Assembly (NCBI GenBank): GCA_007844125.1
Contig: CM017569.1
Coordinates: forward strand, 10,416,363-10,480,362
DNA: 64,000 bases
Direction of reading: 5' to 3'
Source: Sinonovacula constricta
Lineage: Eukaryota > Mollusca > Bivalvia > Cardiida > Solecurtidae
Shown here piece by piece: positions 63,400 through 64,000 of this stretch (position 1 is the stretch's first letter; every line of letters begins with the position of its first letter). Below the pieces are notes generated by a model. That model was not told where the DNA came from and made no database searches. It was given only the letters and a program-made list of their open reading frames with translations. Position numbers and translations under genes: made by a program.

Positions 63400-64000
63400 C
63401 GTTTTTGTGAGCACGTAAATAGTATTCTGTGCAAGGTTATTAGAGCTGCATATATCTATTCATTAAACATCACTGAAGATATTTTCGAATTTCAGAAAAA
63501 AAAAAGAAACGTGATTTCTTGTATTTTATCTTTTAAGTAATGCTAAAGGGTGTTTAATTGTTAAATAGAAGTTTCATTTAAAACAGTAAGTGAAAAAGAT
63601 GTCATTAAAAGACTTGACAAGGTCTTAATGAAAATCGTTTGAGCGTTCACTTGTAAAACACCGACGCTGATATGTTTAAATACACTCTATCTGGTCTTAA
63701 TGGGGGCTTCAATCAAATAGTTGCAGCCTTAATTGAATAAACTGCCAGTCTTCTGTAAAAAGTGGAATATGCAGGTTTATTGTGAAAATCGAAATCTTTG
63801 TGTTAAGAAGAAAGGGGCGAATAAAAGAAATGAAAAATGGTTATATGAAGAGTTAAATTTTAGGGGTCGATAATAATTTTAATTATGTGGGTTGCATTAT
63901 TAATTTAATGGTGGATTTACTCTACAACAACAATACATCTATGGTAAAGGACTTAAAGCACTCAACGTTCTTATGTGAAAGACAAAAGAATTATCATTAA
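63400..64000. other. Window end upstream of gene C
   Basis: AT-rich sequence upstream of the presumed gene C promoter. I see no coding or repeat feature here. Confidence 0.5.

Overview
This window is a gene-poor, AT-rich stretch of animal nuclear DNA. All recognisable genes are split by GT-AG introns. Dinucleotide and trinucleotide microsatellites, tRNA-derived SINE remnants and diverged dispersed repeats fill the spaces. The gene content (an SLC6-type membrane protein and secreted EF-hand proteins with histidine-rich segments), the base composition and the SINE style suggest a marine or freshwater invertebrate, most likely a bivalve mollusc. That placement is an inference; nothing in the window proves it.

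Layout. From 1 to about 17,600 I see no convincing gene, only dispersed repeats, a large AAT/ATT inverted repeat and orphan ORFs. From 17,618 to 31,971 (+ strand) lies a 13-exon gene, 5'-incomplete as I can read it, for a member of the SLC6 (neurotransmitter:sodium symporter) fold. The 558 visible residues run from TM2 to the C-terminal tail with every exon junction in phase. By eye alignment, residues that bind Na+ and Cl- in classical members are replaced (for example LHHQ where the family has LDSx in TM8), so it is probably an atypical, possibly non-transporting SLC6 protein.

From about 35,160 to 63,400 there are three paralogous genes with identical exon structure: A (+, coding 37,975-43,739), B (+, coding 47,682-50,723) and C (-, coding 62,645-57,580). 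Each has a leader exon, a signal-peptide exon, then exons carrying one canonical EF-hand loop, two variant loops, an HFHDH histidine cluster and a GHGHGCH tail. B and C give intact 147-residue precursors. A has one extra base in coding exon 4, which changes the last EF-hand loop and removes the histidine/cysteine tail. The three genes also share short promoter and leader-exon sequence, so they look like a local tandem duplication with one inversion and probably share regulation.

The remaining space holds at least four copies of one tRNA-SINE family, one longer second SINE, a dispersed inverted-repeat family with four pieces, and two short arrays of the same ~155-bp tandem unit in opposite orientation near 45.3 kb and 56.2 kb. 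Several diverged repeat pairs lie in the first 17 kb. No CRISPR, bacterial operon, rRNA or functional tRNA gene is present, and I did not recognise any viral or transposase coding sequence.
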